This document shows positions 1 to 8,435 of a stretch of DNA of 44,780 nt, in pieces. The translations under genes and the position numbers were made by a program. Within the stretch, counting starts at the first letter, position 1. Each line of letters begins with the position of its first letter. Origin of the DNA: an uncultured Lachnospiraceae bacterium (GTDB lineage: Bacteria > Bacillota > Clostridia > Lachnospirales > Lachnospiraceae); assembly GCA_947178145.1 (NCBI GenBank), contig CAMWXE010000043.1, positions 1-44,780 of the forward strand, written 5' to 3'. The notes under the pieces were generated by a model. That model searched no databases, was not told where the DNA came from, and worked only from the letters and a program-made list of their open reading frames with translations.

Positions 1-2
1 AC

Positions 3-155
3 CTTGACAGCAAGACCAGCGCCGAGGTGCTGGGGCTTATCAAACGCACCAGCGCGGAGTTCCGGCAAACTGTCGTGATGATTACCCACAACGATGACAT
101 TGCCCGCCTTGCAGATCGGATTGTCCGCATTGAGGATGGCAAGATTGTGGAATAA
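3..155 (+). CDS. ABC transporter ATP-binding protein, C-terminal end (partial)
   Basis: The last 50 codons of an ATPase whose 5' part lies outside the window. The reading frame opens with a D-loop-like LDSKTS and then shows the switch histidine in VVMITHND (about the 29th visible residue) and the common ending RIVRIEDGKIVE. This spacing and ending are typical of MacB/LolD-type ATPases that partner FtsX permeases. The stop codon lies 14 bases before the first permease and the two share the strong AAGGAGG ribosome-binding site, so they form one operon. Walker A, the signature motif and Walker B cannot be seen. A nearly identical copy of the very end of this gene (ATTGTGGAATAAGGAGG) reappears in front of the second permease at about 3242, where it no longer encodes an ATPase. 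Confidence 0.85.
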   Translation, partial: LDSKTSAEVLGLIKRTSAEFRQTVVMITHNDDIARLADRIVRIEDGKIVE

Positions 156-169
156 GGAGGTGGCAGGCT

Positions 170-2587
170 ATGACATGGCCTTTTGAGAATGACACCAGCA
201 CTATTATAAAGAAACTGGCGAAAGCTGACCTAAAGGAACATAAGCTCAAGACTTTAATCACTGCAATTATTATTGTAATTGCGACTTGCCTAATGGCAAC
301 CGTCTTTTCGATTTTAGTAAATGACGCATTGAAACAATCCACACAAGCACCTTATCATGCTATGTTTCGCGCTGTGAGCGAAGATACGAAAAACAAGTTG
401 CAGACTGATAATGATTTTGAAGCAGTTGGTGTTTATAAGACCTTTGGTAATATTGTGAACAGTGATGGACGCACTGATCTGGCATACATGGATGATCCGG
501 CAATGTCCTTTTTGGGCTTTGAACTGATGGATGGAAACCTACCGCAAAGTAACACAGAGGTACTTGTATCTGAAACTTATCTGTCTATTCACAAATTGGC
601 GTTAGGTGATACATTTTTCTTTGAATATGTAGACACATTGACAAACGAATTGAAAGAAAACACCTTTACTGTTTGCGGTATTATCCGAAACAAAACGCAG
701 GAAAAAGGAAAACAGTTTTACATTCTGACCTCTGATCGTTTCCGCACAGAATACGCACAACAGTACAGCACTCTTTCTTTAACTTACAGCACGCAAACCG
801 CCACGACTGTTGATGTATTAGTTTCACTCAATTCGGAAAATGCCAATATGAGCCCTGACACTCAAAAAGATTTTTTGAAAAGTAAGGGTGAAGCCAGAGG
901 TATTGAAGATTTTGACATCATACTAAATGACAGATATATTGATGGAATCTACATTGATGGTGCTGTGGCGGTCGGTATTATCTTTTTTGCGATATTCATT
1001 ATGTTCGCCAGCAGCTTTGTAATTTACAGCATATTTTATATTTCCATTGTCAATTCGATGCCTGTGTATGCCCAGTTTATTTCATTAGGAACGACGAAAA
1101 AACAGTTGCGTTACTTTTTGAAAATGCAGGGGAATTTACTGGCATTGCGGTTTATTCCTTTGGGAGCATTGATTTCTATTGTGATTGTAATTATTCTCTC
1201 CGGGGTACGATGGCTTTTATATGACATGGCGATTATTTTATTGTCTGGTTTCTTGATTTTTGCTGTTATCAAGTTCGCTTTGAGAAAGCCAGCGAAACTT
1301 CTTGCCAAAACTTCCCCTATTGAGGCGATGAAATTTCAAGGAGAAAAGGCCGGACAAGGACACAAAACATTGAAGCGGATTACACCAAACACTTTGGCGC
1401 AAAGCAATCTGAAAACGAATCAGAAGAAAAACCGTATGTCAATTATTTCATTGAGCATTAGTGGAACCTTGATGATTGCATTAGCTATCCTCATTTCTTC
1501 CATCAATCTTCCAGCTATGTTGCGGCAAAGCTATCCATTGGACGAGAATTTCCAGATTGGCATACAGATGGATAACTTTTATGAGCGTTTTCCGACTATC
1601 ATTCAAGACAATCCTCTATCAGAGGATTTGCAGACACAAATATATAAAATCCCCGGCGTAGAAAAGATTGTATTGGATGGATGTGTCGTGGGACGCTTAG
1701 TAGAATCAAAAGTTGTCTATGATTCGCCAGAGGACAATTTAGAAACTGTAAACAGTCTATCACCAGAACTTGTTGCTAATGCAAGTGAACTTGTGGACGG
1801 TACAATCAATTATGATGAAATCGGTCTGGATGGCATAGTTGTCAATAAATATCGTACAGATCGAAGTGATACAAACTATGGCGATTTGAAAATTGGAGAT
1901 ACACTGTTATTCCATTTTGATGTTGCCGGACAAACCATTGAAAAAACTTTTACCGTTGCCGGAATTGCCTACTTTCCATCAACAGGGTTGTTCTATTGTA
2001 CCAGCGAAGCAATAGCAGAACTTTCCCCTTATAATAATACATCACATTTATCCGTTTTTTGTGACCCGGATTATAAGGAATCTGTTCAAGATGGGATAAT
2101 GGCTCTTATAAGTGGAAATCCAAATTTGAGGCTCAAAATTTACGATGAAGAATTTTCTACAATTAGAGGATTCATAAAGGCAACCACAAGCAGTCTGTAC
2201 GGTATTTCTGCATTTGTAATTCTTTTCGGGCTATTAAATATGGTGAATATGCTAATCAGCAGCGCTATTGTCCGTAAACGGGAATTTGCTCTTTTGCAGG
2301 CTGTCGGAATGACAAATCAGCAACTAAGAAAAATGCTTTACCGAGAGGGAATGAGCATTAGCGTAAAGTCTGCAATATTGGCAACCTTTTTGGGTGTTTC
2401 GGGAGGTGGCCTGTTATGCTATTTGGCAAATGAGGTATTGGCCCTGAAATTTATCCTTTTTGAGTTTAATATATTCCCAATCCTTTTATTTTCCATTTTG
2501 CTTGTCGGATTGCAGATTTGCATTAGCTATGAAGTTAGGCGATCCATTGAGAAAGATACTTTGGTGGAACGGTTGAGAACGGAATAG
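170..2587 (+). CDS. FtsX-family ABC transporter permease (first copy)
   Basis: An 805-residue membrane protein with the architecture of MacB/FtsX-like peptide-type ABC permeases. It has a cytoplasmic amphipathic start (MTWPFENDTS), a first membrane helix at about residues 29-51, a large outer domain, and a three-helix FtsX block at about 265-390. A central helix follows near 425-445, then a second outer domain, and a final FtsX block near 690-795 containing the recognisable RKREFALLQAVGM. It probably works with the ATPase that ends 14 bases upstream, moving or sensing lipids or peptides at the membrane; no substrate can be read from the sequence. The start is set by AAGGAGG eight bases before ATG. 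Permeases with this N-terminus are common on clostridial conjugative elements (from memory). A diverged paralogue follows at 3268. Confidence 0.9.
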   Translation: MTWPFENDTSTIIKKLAKADLKEHKLKTLITAIIIVIATCLMATVFSILVNDALKQSTQAPYHAMFRAVSEDTKNKLQTDNDFEAVGVYKTFGNIVNSDGRTDLAYMDDPAMSFLGFELMDGNLPQSNTEVLVSETYLSIHKLALGDTFFFEYVDTLTNELKENTFTVCGIIRNKTQEKGKQFYILTSDRFRTEYAQQYSTLSLTYSTQTATTVDVLVSLNSENANMSPDTQKDFLKSKGEARGIEDFDIILNDRYIDGIYIDGAVAVGIIFFAIFIMFASSFVIYSIFYISIVNSMPVYAQFISLGTTKKQLRYFLKMQGNLLALRFIPLGALISIVIVIILSGVRWLLYDMAIILLSGFLIFAVIKFALRKPAKLLAKTSPIEAMKFQGEKAGQGHKTLKRITPNTLAQSNLKTNQKKNRMSIISLSISGTLMIALAILISSINLPAMLRQSYPLDENFQIGIQMDNFYERFPTIIQDNPLSEDLQTQIYKIPGVEKIVLDGCVVGRLVESKVVYDSPEDNLETVNSLSPELVANASELVDGTINYDEIGLDGIVVNKYRTDRSDTNYGDLKIGDTLLFHFDVAGQTIEKTFTVAGIAYFPSTGLFYCTSEAIAELSPYNNTSHLSVFCDPDYKESVQDGIMALISGNPNLRLKIYDEEFSTIRGFIKATTSSLYGISAFVILFGLLNMVNMLISSAIVRKREFALLQAVGMTNQQLRKMLYREGMSISVKSAILATFLGVSGGGLLCYLANEVLALKFILFEFNIFPILLFSILLVGLQICISYEVRRSIEKDTLVERLRTE

Positions 2588-2611
2588 TAACTGTATGGAG
2601 AGGAATTATCT

Positions 2612-3235
2612 ATGGCTGACGACAAAAGAAAATTAACAGAAAAAGAATTGAAACGTAAAAATGACTTTGAAAAAATAAGCTCTGAAATGCAACAAAAAGG
2701 ATATAAAATGAAGAATGTGGTTATCAATACACAAAAAGCAAAGTATTTAGCTCTTTTAGTCATGTTCCCGTTTATGGCTTTAACATTTTGGCTCTACAAT
2801 AATGTGAATGGTTTTAATTTAGACGGTATTTCCTGGGGATATGTTGTGGCGTTGCCTTTGCTTATTTTATGCCTGATTATCGTGCATGAGCTGATACACG
2901 GAATTACTTGGGGGATTTTTGCAAAAAATCATTTTCATGCGATTGATTTCGGAATCGTTTGGAGTACATTATCTCCATATTGCACTTGCTTCGAACCGTT
3001 GAAAAAGTGGCAATATCTGTTAGGAACTGCTATGCCTACATTGGTTTTAGGAGGTGGAGGTGCAGTGGCTGCGGTGATGACAAATCAGTTACTGCTGTTT
3101 TTGGCGGCAGAATACATGATTTTATCAGGTGGCGGAGATTTTCAACTTATACTGAGAAGTATATTAACTGATAAGCGAAAAAGTTTGTATTGCGCCCATC
3201 CTTACGAATGTGCTTTTGTAGTTTTTGAGAAATAG
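2612..3235 (+). CDS. DUF3267 putative membrane zinc metallopeptidase (copy 1)
   Basis: A 207-residue protein with a charged N-terminal segment (about 1-45), two membrane helices (about 46-65 and 75-92) and a zincin motif HELIH at residues 92-96 at the end of the second helix. Further hydrophobic segments follow near 135-175. This layout is that of the DUF3267 (zincin) family, whose substrates are unknown. It starts 24 bases after the permease and is probably in the same operon, preceded by GGAGAGGAATT. A close paralogue sits at 6468, and the first codons of a third copy at 5679. A peptidase role is inferred from the HExxH motif only. Confidence 0.82.
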   Translation: MADDKRKLTEKELKRKNDFEKISSEMQQKGYKMKNVVINTQKAKYLALLVMFPFMALTFWLYNNVNGFNLDGISWGYVVALPLLILCLIIVHELIHGITWGIFAKNHFHAIDFGIVWSTLSPYCTCFEPLKKWQYLLGTAMPTLVLGGGGAVAAVMTNQLLLFLAAEYMILSGGGDFQLILRSILTDKRKSLYCAHPYECAFVVFEK

Positions 3236-3267
3236 GAACAAATTGTGGAATAAGGAGGTGGCAGGCT

Positions 3268-5652
3268 ATGACATGGCCTTTTGAAAATGATACCAGTGGC
3301 ATAGTAAAGCGCATATCAAACCGCAGTATATCGGCGAATCGAAAAAGAAATATCTTTATTGTTTTGACGATTGCACTTGCCAGCGCATTGCTATCTGCTA
3401 TTGTCCTCTATGGCTTTGGGGTTATGCAGGAAACGCAGAACCGCAACCAAAAAACAGCGCAGATTATGTATCATGCGATTTCTGAACAACAGGGGCAGGA
3501 ACTATACAAGCAGGAAGAAATTGCGTGGGTTGGGGAATTTTTTAACGCATTTTCTGAACAGGTAAACCATTCAACTGTGAATTTTACTTATGCAAATGCA
3601 GATATGCTAACATCCCAAAGTATGCCCTATTCGGGAGATTTACCAGCTTCGGAGGATGAAATTGTAGTACAGGAATCCTTTTTGGATAGTTTGGGCTATT
3701 CAAATGAATTGGGACAGACAATTCAAATCCCCTTTTCTGACGGCACTGCCCATGATTTCAAATTGACGGGAATCTTAAATGTGAAAACCGGCGATATTGG
3801 ACGCTATACAGCCATTATATCGAAAGAATTAGTAAGACAGCAGTATGGCGACGAGGGCATGATTGATTATTACATTGGGCTGAAAGGCGCTCAAAATATG
3901 AGCGAGGAAGAAGCCGCCAACTATGCTAATACTCTGTCACAGCAATTAGAAATTACCGATGATAATGTGATTGTCCGTTCCACTTATTTCAACTTAAAGG
4001 ACGAAAATCGTGGAAGTGATATGCTGTTCTACTTCTTGATCGGTTTTATAACTTTCATTGGTTCCGGCATTGTGATCTATTCGATTTTTTATATTTCAGT
4101 AGCAGGCAGTATCCGTAACTATGGACAGCTTCGCACAATCGGAACAACAAAACGACAGATCAAAAAGATGGTTTACCGCGAGGGAAAATTACTTGCCGCC
4201 ATTGCTATCCCGATTGGCCTGGTTATTGGAAATGTGATTGGGTATTTTCTGGTTCCTGCCGGTTGGTACTGGCTGACTGCTTTATGTGTGACGGCCGGGG
4301 TTGGTCTTTTTGCATTTATTATTGTGATGATTGCTATTCATACTCCTGTAAAAAGAGCTGCGGCAGTATCTCCGCTGGAAGCATTGCGATATTCCGATTA
4401 TCAGGGGAAAATGAAAGAAAGTTCCGTGCTGCACCGTAAAATAACGCCTGCTTCACTTGCTAAAATGAATCTGTCCAGACAAAAGGCAAAGTCCACTTTA
4501 ACAATATTTTCTCTTTCACTCGGCGGAGTATTGGTTGTATTGATTTCGACAATGTTAGTTTCCTATGATGGCGTTGCAGAAGCAAGAGGCAGGGCTTTCC
4601 CTGTCGGTGAATTTAACATCCAGCTCAACGCAAATCAATCGTGGGACACTGCCGGTATTTCTTTGTCTGGATTACAGCAAAAGAACTTTCTAAATGCCGA
4701 TTTTGTAAATGCAGTAGAATCTATTGATGGCGTTACAGGAATCAAACGCTGGTATTACACGGACGCAGAATATCGTGTAAATGGCAATTCTGGAAAATGG
4801 ATTCAGGGATTTTGCCGAGATGAGCAGCAGAATTTGGAGAAAGAGCGAATTGCGGGAACGATTGACTATGATGAACTGGTGGCAGGCAATGGAATTGTCT
4901 TGCTTCAAGAGCGTGCCGATCTCTATGATATTGAGGCTTCATTGGGTGATACCGTCGAAGTGGACTATAAAACCGAATCCGGGCAAATTCGCACAAAGAC
5001 CTATACAGTCATGGGCATTGTAAATGAATATTCTTACTCCGGCTTCTCAAAGTGCATTGCGCTTCCAGAGCAGCTTATGAATGAAGCGGCCGGGATAGAT
5101 TGCACAAGTACGATTTCCGTAATTACCGATATGGAAAAATTTGATACGGTTGAAGCTGCATTAAATCAACGGATAGACGGAAATAGCGATTTGGTTATGG
5201 AAACCATAAAAGAAAGTATCACTTATTATAGCGGACTTCAACAACTTTCTTTCGGGGTATTGTTGATCGTGGCTGTTATTGTTGTGTGCTTTTCTTTCAT
5301 CAACCTTGTCAATACGACAATCACAAACTTTCTGTCCCGCAGGCAGGAAATTGGAATGTTACAGGCGATTGGTTTGAGTAAAAAGCAACTGACCAAAATG
5401 CTGTGTTATGAGGGGTTGATTTATTCAGTTTTTGCTACGCTTGTAACAGTGGTTTTGGGAACTGGATTGGGCTTCCTATCCGTACAGGTAGTTGTGAAAG
5501 CGATGAATCCATACTTTTATTATTCATTTCCGTGGCTGATCGTATTGATATATTTAGTAATCCTGCTGATCGTGCAGTTTACCTTGATTTCTTACACAAC
5601 TGGAAATCTGAAAAAGCAATCTCTTGTTGAGCAAATCAGGGCGATGGAATAA
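3268..5652 (+). CDS. FtsX-family ABC transporter permease (second copy)
   Basis: A 794-residue paralogue of the permease at 170, with the same order of a first helix (about 30-50), an outer domain, a three-helix FtsX block (about 250-370), a central helix near 415-435, a second outer domain and a terminal FtsX block containing SRRQEIGMLQAIGL. The two proteins are almost identical over the first ten residues (MTWPFENDTS) and diverge strongly afterwards. The 30 or so bases before the start, including the end of the ATPase gene and the AAGGAGG ribosome-binding site, are copied from position 145 onward. Both permeases probably share the single upstream ATPase, either as alternatives or as a heterodimer. 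Substrate unknown. Confidence 0.9.
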   Translation: MTWPFENDTSGIVKRISNRSISANRKRNIFIVLTIALASALLSAIVLYGFGVMQETQNRNQKTAQIMYHAISEQQGQELYKQEEIAWVGEFFNAFSEQVNHSTVNFTYANADMLTSQSMPYSGDLPASEDEIVVQESFLDSLGYSNELGQTIQIPFSDGTAHDFKLTGILNVKTGDIGRYTAIISKELVRQQYGDEGMIDYYIGLKGAQNMSEEEAANYANTLSQQLEITDDNVIVRSTYFNLKDENRGSDMLFYFLIGFITFIGSGIVIYSIFYISVAGSIRNYGQLRTIGTTKRQIKKMVYREGKLLAAIAIPIGLVIGNVIGYFLVPAGWYWLTALCVTAGVGLFAFIIVMIAIHTPVKRAAAVSPLEALRYSDYQGKMKESSVLHRKITPASLAKMNLSRQKAKSTLTIFSLSLGGVLVVLISTMLVSYDGVAEARGRAFPVGEFNIQLNANQSWDTAGISLSGLQQKNFLNADFVNAVESIDGVTGIKRWYYTDAEYRVNGNSGKWIQGFCRDEQQNLEKERIAGTIDYDELVAGNGIVLLQERADLYDIEASLGDTVEVDYKTESGQIRTKTYTVMGIVNEYSYSGFSKCIALPEQLMNEAAGIDCTSTISVITDMEKFDTVEAALNQRIDGNSDLVMETIKESITYYSGLQQLSFGVLLIVAVIVVCFSFINLVNTTITNFLSRRQEIGMLQAIGLSKKQLTKMLCYEGLIYSVFATLVTVVLGTGLGFLSVQVVVKAMNPYFYYSFPWLIVLIYLVILLIVQFTLISYTTGNLKKQSLVEQIRAME

Positions 5653-5678
5653 GCGTATAAAATTTGGAGGAATTATCT

Positions 5679-5759
5679 ATGGCTGACGATAAAAGAAAAT
5701 TAACAGAAAAAGAATTGAGCGGTAAGTTTGACTATGGAGATTGGGGGATATGGATATAA
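5679..5759 (+). pseudogene. Stump of a third DUF3267 gene
   Basis: Sits behind the same GGAGGAATTATCT leader as the intact copy at 6468, and its first 13 codons (MADDKRKLTEKEL) match the starts of the DUF3267 genes at 2612 and 6468. After codon 13 the homology stops abruptly and the frame runs to TAA after 26 codons. The membrane helices and HELIH motif are missing, so it cannot work as a peptidase. It lies 26 bases after the second permease, exactly where the intact copy lies relative to the first permease. This indicates that a permease-DUF3267 unit was duplicated and then broken. Confidence 0.75.
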
Positions 5760-5837
5760 CTTCTAATTTGCGCCACAGCCCTGGCAGGCTATCGCGCAGC
5801 AATTTTGTTCAATTAAAATTTGTGGAGGACAACTATT

Positions 5838-6440
5838 GTGGATAAAGCAGTTATTTATATACATGGAAAAGGTGGAAATGCTGAAGAAGCTATTCATTAT
5901 AAACCGCTCTTTAGTGATTGTGATGTGATTGGTCTTGACTATACTGCACAGTTTCCATGGGAAGCAAAAGAAGAATTTCCATTACTTTTTAGTTCGATTT
6001 GTAAAAACTACAGGTCTGTTGAAATAATCGCCAATAGCATTGGAGCATATTTTGCTATCAATGCCTTATCAAATCAGCAAATTGAAAAAGCATATTTTAT
6101 TTCGCCTGTTGTAGATATGGAAAGGCTCATTGCTGATATGATGATTTGGGCAAATGTTACAGAAGATGAACTCAAAGAGAAAAAAGAAATTCAGACAACC
6201 TTTGGAGAGACCCTTTCATGGGATTATCTTTGCTATGTAAGAGGAAATCCTGTTACATGGAAAATCCCAACGCATATTTTGTATGGTGAAAAAGATAATC
6301 TTACCGCTTATGGAACGATATTTGAATTTGCACAGAGAACTAATTCAACCCTTTCTATCATGAAAAATGGAGAGCATTGGTTTCATACTGAAGAACAAAT
6401 GAAATTTCTTGATGAGTGGATAAACAAATCTGCCCAATAA
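5838..6440 (+). CDS. Small alpha/beta-fold hydrolase
   Basis: A 200-residue protein with a compact alpha/beta-hydrolase pattern. There is an oxyanion strand AVIYIHGKG near the N-terminus, a nucleophile elbow ANSIG (Ser67), a probable acid in YGEKDN (Asp153), and a catalytic histidine in GEHWFH (His180). No signal peptide or membrane helix is present, so it is cytosolic; the substrate (ester, peptide or thioester) cannot be predicted. I place the start at GTG 5838 because GGAGGA lies at 5823-5828 with normal spacing; a longer frame from TTG 5820 would include that ribosome-binding site. It lies between the DUF3267 stump and an intact DUF3267 gene, as if inserted into the duplicated array. Confidence 0.8.
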   Translation: MDKAVIYIHGKGGNAEEAIHYKPLFSDCDVIGLDYTAQFPWEAKEEFPLLFSSICKNYRSVEIIANSIGAYFAINALSNQQIEKAYFISPVVDMERLIADMMIWANVTEDELKEKKEIQTTFGETLSWDYLCYVRGNPVTWKIPTHILYGEKDNLTAYGTIFEFAQRTNSTLSIMKNGEHWFHTEEQMKFLDEWINKSAQ

Positions 6441-6467
6441 ATAAATTCAAATTTGGAGGAATTATCT

Positions 6468-7094
6468 ATGGATAACAATAAAAGAAAATTAACAGAAAAA
6501 GAACTGAAACGTAAAAATGACTTTGAAAAAATAAGCTCTGAAATGCAGCAAAAAGGATATAAAATTAAGAATATGACTATCAATATTCGACAAGCGAATT
6601 TTTTAGGACCTTTGAGTATGCTGCCATTTATAGCTTTAACATTTTTGTTTTACTATAATGTGAATGGTTTTGATTTAGGGGAGATTTCTCTGGGATTTGT
6701 CGTAGCGGCGTTTCTTTTTATTCCTCTAACTATTTTGCATGAATTAATACATGGCGTCACTTGGGGGTTTTTTGCAAAGAATCATTTTCATTCGATTGAT
6801 TTTGGATTTATTTGGAGCAGTTTTTCTCCATACTGTACTTGCTCTGAACCGTTGGAAAAGTGGCAATATTTGCTGGGAACTGCTATGCCTACATTAGTTT
6901 TAGGCGGTGGAGCAGCAGTGGTTTCTGTAATGACAAATCAATTACTGCTATTTATTCTGGCAGAATACATGATTCTATCGGGTGGTGGAGATTTTCTAAT
7001 TATACTGAAAAGTATGCTATACCGCACTGATAAGCAAGAAAGTGTGTATTGCGATCATCCTTACGAATGTGGTTTTGTTGTTTTTGAGAAATAG
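6468..7094 (+). CDS. DUF3267 putative membrane zinc metallopeptidase (copy 2)
   Basis: A 208-residue paralogue of the protein at 2612, with the same charged N-terminus, two helices at about 46-65 and 75-90, HELIH at residues 91-95, and a conserved block from SPYCTC through the glycine-rich LVLGGG. I choose ATG 6468 because GGAGGA precedes it by seven bases; a start at TTG 6453 would swallow that site. It follows the hydrolase by 27 bases and is followed by a strong terminator at 7217, so it ends this transcription unit. Function is unknown beyond the putative peptidase motif. Confidence 0.82.
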   Translation: MDNNKRKLTEKELKRKNDFEKISSEMQQKGYKIKNMTINIRQANFLGPLSMLPFIALTFLFYYNVNGFDLGEISLGFVVAAFLFIPLTILHELIHGVTWGFFAKNHFHSIDFGFIWSSFSPYCTCSEPLEKWQYLLGTAMPTLVLGGGAAVVSVMTNQLLLFILAEYMILSGGGDFLIILKSMLYRTDKQESVYCDHPYECGFVVFEK

Positions 7095-7113
7095 GAACGA
7101 ATACTATTTAATC

Positions 7114-7200
7114 ATGGTGTTACTGTTTATAGCTCCTCATAAAAAGAAAACAAATGCCACTGCGAATGAATATGCAAAGTGGAAGAAAACACAAAAGTAA
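7114..7200 (+). other. Short open frame of doubtful status
   Basis: A 28-codon frame (MVLLFIAPHKK...KKTQK) between the DUF3267 gene and its terminator. It is lysine-rich at its end and has no convincing ribosome-binding site. It may be the tail of a lost gene rather than a translated peptide. I do not recognise it. Confidence 0.2.
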
Positions 7201-7216
7201 ATTGGACATTTGGGAA

Positions 7217-7257
7217 AATCAGTGGAGCGGTTCATTAGCTGCTCCACTGATTTTTTG
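7217..7257 (+). terminator. Rho-independent terminator after the DUF3267/hydrolase unit
   Basis: A perfect 12-bp stem (AATCAGTGGAGC paired with GCTCCACTGATT), a 12-base loop and an immediate T run. It closes the plus-strand permease, hydrolase and DUF3267 unit. Confidence 0.85.
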
Positions 7258-7400
7258 CTATCCCTTGACAAAATAATTTGAAATGTCCGCGCTTTGTAAC
7301 AATTCAGCCTGTTTTTCTGTCGAAATCAAAGGCACCTCGGACATTTGTGTAACATTTGTAGTTTATGCTTGTGGTAAATCAATATTGGGGGTGAGGATAC

Positions 7401-7787
7401 ATGAAAAAGATACTGCTGATCGACGACAGCGACACCTATATATGGTGTCTGCAAAAATATTTACAACGGCCAGGCTGCCCGGTAGAAACGGCTTCCACAC
7501 TGAAAGAAGCTCGGACAGCCATCCAAGAGGAAATGCCTCTGGTAATCTGTTGTGATCTCGACCTGCCGGACGGTACAGCAATGGAGTTGTTTCATGCGCT
7601 GCGGCGGGTGGCGGGGATGTTCCAAATGAAGAATCCCCCTGTCCGGCTTCTGCCGTTCTTTATTCTCACCGAGAATAGCGACCTTGCCACGGAATATGAA
7701 TATCGGCATGAGGGCGTGAACGACTATATCACCGCCCCGGTCAATATCCCGGAGCTGATCCGGCGGGTTCTGTTCTTTGTGGAATGA
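7401..7787 (+). CDS. Stand-alone response-regulator receiver domain
   Basis: A 128-residue CheY-like receiver with no output domain. Acidic residues LIDDSD at 6-11 bind magnesium, the phosphoacceptor is Asp52 in CDLDLPDG, and the conserved Thr is T90 in FILTEN. The lysine that normally precedes the cis-proline (K-P) is replaced by alanine: DYITAPVN, A112. That lysine contacts the phosphoryl group in the family, so phosphorylation or signalling is probably altered. There is a good ribosome-binding site, GGGGGTGAGG, before ATG. There is no kinase beside it, so it is an orphan, perhaps left from a larger element. It ends just before a palindromic repeat element. Confidence 0.82.
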   Translation: MKKILLIDDSDTYIWCLQKYLQRPGCPVETASTLKEARTAIQEEMPLVICCDLDLPDGTAMELFHALRRVAGMFQMKNPPVRLLPFFILTENSDLATEYEYRHEGVNDYITAPVNIPELIRRVLFFVE

Positions 7788-7794
7788 AACGAGC

Positions 7795-7958
7795 TTAGGA
7801 TCTGTAGGAAAATAAGTGATACAGATTGCGCAGGATATTTCTTCGAGTGTGCAGTGCAAAAAACGTAGGCGTAGTGGGCTACGGCGAGGCTTTTTGCACT
7901 GTGCAATCGGAGAAATAGACAAGTCAAGATGTGTCAGTTATTTTTCTACAGATCCTTA
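7795..7958. repeat. Palindromic element, full-length 164-bp copy
   Basis: The two ends form a long imperfect inverted repeat. The left arm TTAGGATCTGTAGGAAAATA pairs with a right arm that reads, in reverse complement, TAAGGATCTGTAGAAAAATA and continues into TGACACATCTTGACTTGTC. Inside lies a second stem (GCAGTGCAAAAA at 7851 with TTTTTGCACTGTGC at 7891) and inside that CGTAG/CTACG. No protein is encoded. Shorter or partial copies of the arms lie at 8353, 13376, 19528 and 44730, so this is a dispersed MITE-like or REP-like family that may fold as RNA. Confidence 0.8.
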
Positions 7959-8283
7959 CATATTCAAACATCTGCCTCCACAGCGGGGAAAAGAAAAAAA
8001 ACGCTGACGGGCAGAGGATTTTGTACGCTTTCTTGCACAGCCGATTTTTTTGGCGGTTTTGAGTAATCAAGGCCGCCATTTCTTTTTGCTAAAAAGCAGA
8101 CCTCCAGATGACCCTCAGCAATCAGCAGGGGCGGTATATAGGAGGATACCGCCATGTCTGCAATATTCATTTGTAATAGCTATGATATATAAGTTAATGA
8201 CATTGAGTGTGAATTGTAACGAAAAAGCTCCAGATTTTGTGAAATAAATGAGCAGATATTGACAAATATCCATTAAAATGATA

Positions 8284-8328
8284 TAGTTACTATTGCAGTA
8301 GTTACCATCGTAGTAGTTACTATTGCGG
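8284..8328. repeat. Three tandem 15-bp repeats upstream of the TrmB-like gene
   Basis: TAGTTACTATTGCAG, TAGTTACCATCGTAG and TAGTTACTATTGCGG in direct succession, about 110 bp before the regulator gene at 8436. A 15-bp period and position in a promoter region suggest a binding site for a regulator, possibly the TrmB-like protein itself. That role is inference. Confidence 0.6.
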
Positions 8329-8352
8329 CAGAGGAATTATATGAATTTGCAG

Positions 8353-8379
8353 TAAGGAACTGTAGAAAATTGACAGATC
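8353..8379 (+). repeat. One-arm scrap of the palindromic element
   Basis: TAAGGAACTGTAGAAAATTG matches the terminal arm of the family at 19528 and 44730 apart from a small deletion. No matching second arm is seen nearby. Confidence 0.4.
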
Positions 8380-8435
8380 AAAGTGAATCCTCTGAAAAGC
8401 CCGGAAATTCGGGAATATGAAAGGAAAAATATATA

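Larger units (their letters stand above)
7959..8435. other. Intergenic stretch with probable mobile-element debris
   Basis: No convincing gene. It contains a T-rich stretch near 8045-8055 and an isolated ribosome-binding site with start (AGGAGGATACCGCC then ATG 8154) that opens only a 12-codon frame, MSAIFICNSYDI. This looks like a gene start cut off by recombination. The three 15-bp repeats and a one-arm palindrome scrap listed separately are also here. Confidence 0.45.

Noticed and set aside
8284..8328. Start of a CRISPR array
   Set aside because: The 15-bp units are directly adjacent with no spacers, and no cas gene is near.
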